Shown here piece by piece: positions 61,906 to 64,000 of a DNA stretch of 64,000 nt. The notes below the pieces were generated by a model. It did no database searches. It was not told the origin of the DNA and saw only the letters and a program-made list of their open reading frames with translations. Within the stretch, counting starts at the first letter, position 1. Each line of letters starts with the position of its first letter. The position numbers were made by a program, and so were the translations under genes. Origin of the DNA: an uncultured Fibrobacter sp. (GTDB taxonomy: Bacteria > Fibrobacterota > Fibrobacteria > Fibrobacterales > Fibrobacteraceae). The stretch covers positions 65,695 through 129,694 of the forward strand of contig NZ_ONDD01000007.1 in assembly GCF_900316465.1 (NCBI RefSeq), given 5' to 3'.

Positions 61906-64000
61906 ATGCCTGAAAAGACTCTACTTTTGCTCGACTCATACGCACTTGCGTTCCGCATGTTTTACGCCTATTCGCAGAACCCGCTGAAAAACAGCCAGGG
62001 CGAAGAGGTTTCGATGATGCACGGTTACTGGGGCGCAGTACTCCGCATTCTTGCCAAGCACAAGCCGACGCATTTCGCCATCGCACGCGATGTGGCGCAC
62101 ACCAAGACTTTCAGGCACGAACTTTACCCAGACTACAAGGCCAATCGCGGGCCCATGCCCGAAGAAATGGCGGCTCAGATGCCGCTGTTGGGCGAAAGTC
62201 TGGAAGCGAGCGGAATCCCGCTCTTGTCGGAACCGGGTTACGAAGCGGACGACGTGATGGCAAGTACCGCCATGGCCGCGGTCGAAGCGGGCTTTGACCA
62301 TGTGGTGATTTTAAGTAAAGACAAGGATATGTCGCAGATCGTAACCGACAAGATCCATCTTTTCCACCTGACGAAGGGTGCCGACGGCATTGACTTTGGC
62401 CCTGAACAGGTGCTTGAAAAATACGGTCTTCCGCCCGAAAAAATCCGCGACTACTTGGCGCTCATGGGTGACGCAAGCGATAACGTTCCCGGTGTACCCA
62501 AGGTGGGCCCGAAGACTGCCATCCAGCTGCTGAACGATTACGGCGACATGGACAACCTGTACGCGAACCTCGACAAGATTACCAAGAAGGGTTTGCACGA
62601 CAATTTGGCGAACAACCGCGAAAAGGCATTCCTCAGCCGCGAACTGGTGACGCTTCAGACCAAGCGAGCCTTTAGTGGCAACCTCGACACGCTGGAATAC
62701 AACGGCCTGCACGTAGACACCTTGGCGCAGATGTTCAAGGATCACGAAATCAACAGTCTGCTCCGCCTTTTGGAAGGCATTCCCAGCAAGACGGGCTTTG
62801 TGCGCGAAAGCAATGGCACGGGAAGTGCAGATGGTTTAACGGGCGCAGAAGTGGAACGCGCCGACTTCCCGGTCGATGTTCCGCCGACATACATTTGTGT
62901 TGACACCGATGAAATCTTCGAGCAGATGAAGGCCGAATTTGCCGCCGCAAGCACTGTAGGCATCGACACCGAAACCGACGGCCTTGACCCGATGCAGTGC
63001 AACCTGGTAGGGCTTTGCCTGGCCGCTGCCGACAACGACGGCAAAGTAAACAAGGGTTACTACATTCCGCTCGGCCATTCCGACGAAATCGGATTCCCGC
63101 TGCCGACAGGCCCCAAAGGCAATTACGACTTGAACAAGGTCAAGGCATGGTTCAGCGAATTCATCGCCGACAATTCGCCTGTCGCCGGCACCGAAACGTC
63201 GCGAGCATTCGTTTTCCATAACGCGAAATTTGACTTGCATGTGCTGGCACGCACCTTCAAGATTCCGCAGAGCGCTATCGATAACGCAAACCTCATCGAC
63301 ACGCTGATCGCGGCCTGGATGCTTTCGCCGGGACAGTCTGGCCTCGGGCTCGACAACCAGGTGATGCAACGATTGCAGCACGAGATGATTCCCATCGAGA
63401 ATCTCATCGGGCGCGGCAAAAACCAGATTACGTTCAATCGCGCGCCCATCAAGGAAGCCACCGAATACGGCGCCGAAGACGCAGTCTATACGCTTCGCCT
63501 GTGGGAACCGCTCCGCCGCGAGCTAGAAAAACTCGATTACGTGAAGTATTTCTTCGAGCAAGAAATGCCGCTCTTGAAGGTTCTTTTCCAGATGGAATCT
63601 GTGGGCGTGGCAATTGATGTTCCAGCTCTCAAGACTTTGGAACAAGAACTGCAGCGCCGCATCGAAAACTTGGAAAAAGAAATCTGCGACATGGCCGGTT
63701 TCGAATTCAACATCGGTTCGCCCAAGCAACTCGGCGAAGTCCTTTTTGATACGCTCGTGCTCCCCTAAATCAAGAAGCGCAGTACCGACGCCGTGGTTCT
63801 CGAAGAACTCAGTTTCAAGGCGCCGCACCCGATTGTTTTCGCCGTCATCGAATACCGCGAACTCAAGAAAATGCAGAGCACCTATATCACGGTGCTCCCA
63901 ACGCTGGTGAATCCAGATACCAAGCGCATTCACACGAGCTTTATCCAGTGGGGCACTGCAACGGGTCGCCTCTCTAGCCGCGATCCGAACCTGCAGAACA
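61906..64000 (+). pseudogene. polA: DNA polymerase I, interrupted by an in-frame stop; C-terminus outside window
   Basis: From ATG 61906 (TACATT hexamer 6 bases upstream) 620 codons encode the 5'-nuclease (about 1-290; LLLDSYALAFRMFYAY, DVMASTAMA, GDASDNVPGVPKVG), an apparently intact 3'-5' exonuclease (GIDTETDGL, FHNAKFDLHVL, YGAEDAVYTL) and the start of the polymerase domain (FNIGSPKQLGEVLF). A TAA at 63766-63768 replaces the expected Lys codon between LP and IKKRSTDA; reading continues in frame to the edge with ATGRLSSRDPNLQN. One base change would restore it. Sequencing error, or a true truncation leaving only the nuclease parts. Confidence 0.88.

Overview
The window looks like chromosomal DNA of a Fibrobacter species (phylum Fibrobacterota, gut or rumen fibre degraders). 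The case rests on lineage-typical families: three lipoproteins with the TIGR02145 'Fibrobacter succinogenes major paralogous domain', one 923-residue member of the TIGR02171 paralogous family, lipoproteins with serine-run linkers, a CE1-type feruloyl esterase and two beta-helix (Cthe_2159-like) surface proteins. Almost everything is coding, both strands are used, and no rRNA operon, phage, IS element or CRISPR array was seen.

Layout. 1-8 kb: partial HEAT/DUF349 protein, priA, a VanX-type dipeptidase coupled to a TonB-dependent receptor, and an omega-amidase-like hydrolase. 8-11.5 kb: a 43-residue possible HTH protein behind a promoter with an inverted repeat, an unknown protein, a maltokinase-like gene, then a secreted beta-helix protein with a small Cys-rich peptide gene. 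11.6-16.4 kb: gltX - Zn-ribbon/BON protein - WYL regulator - queA operon. 16.5-24.5 kb: TIGR02171 lipoprotein, AGCS symporter, ispD, an ArsR-controlled Cu/Zn efflux permease, galE. 24.6-25.25 kb: tRNA-Gly(GCC) followed by about 500 bp of nested palindromes bounded by copies of the tRNA 3' end. 25.2-33.4 kb: orphan CopG/BrnA-like antitoxin, FISUMP lipoprotein, RNase D, 5-FCL, TrmH-family methyltransferase, GAF-GGDEF protein, pheS, small envelope and redox proteins. 33.6-42.9 kb: Cthe_2159-like lipoprotein, RNA m5U methyltransferase-like protein, MFS transporter, membrane GGDEF protein, NUDIX hydrolase, TrmO, LamG-type lipoprotein. 43-45 kb: prfA (disrupted) and prmC. 45-52.5 kb: a sigma factor, two TPR proteins and RlpA in one operon, then mrp-DUF971 and a DJ-1/PfpI protein. 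52.6-64 kb: ModF-like ABC protein, tandem FISUMP lipoproteins, feruloyl esterase, OMP, nnr, flavodiiron protein, SIMPL protein, polA (interrupted by an in-frame stop and leaving the window).

Three themes stand out. First, palindromic repeats are dispersed through the window and two copies lie in frame inside genes (priA and the maltokinase gene). Second, many genes lack a Shine-Dalgarno sequence and instead carry a -10-like hexamer about 7 bases before the start codon, suggesting leaderless mRNAs. Third, two genes expected to be essential (prfA, polA) are broken as given, which may indicate sequence or assembly error. The most unusual structure is the hairpin array behind the tRNA.
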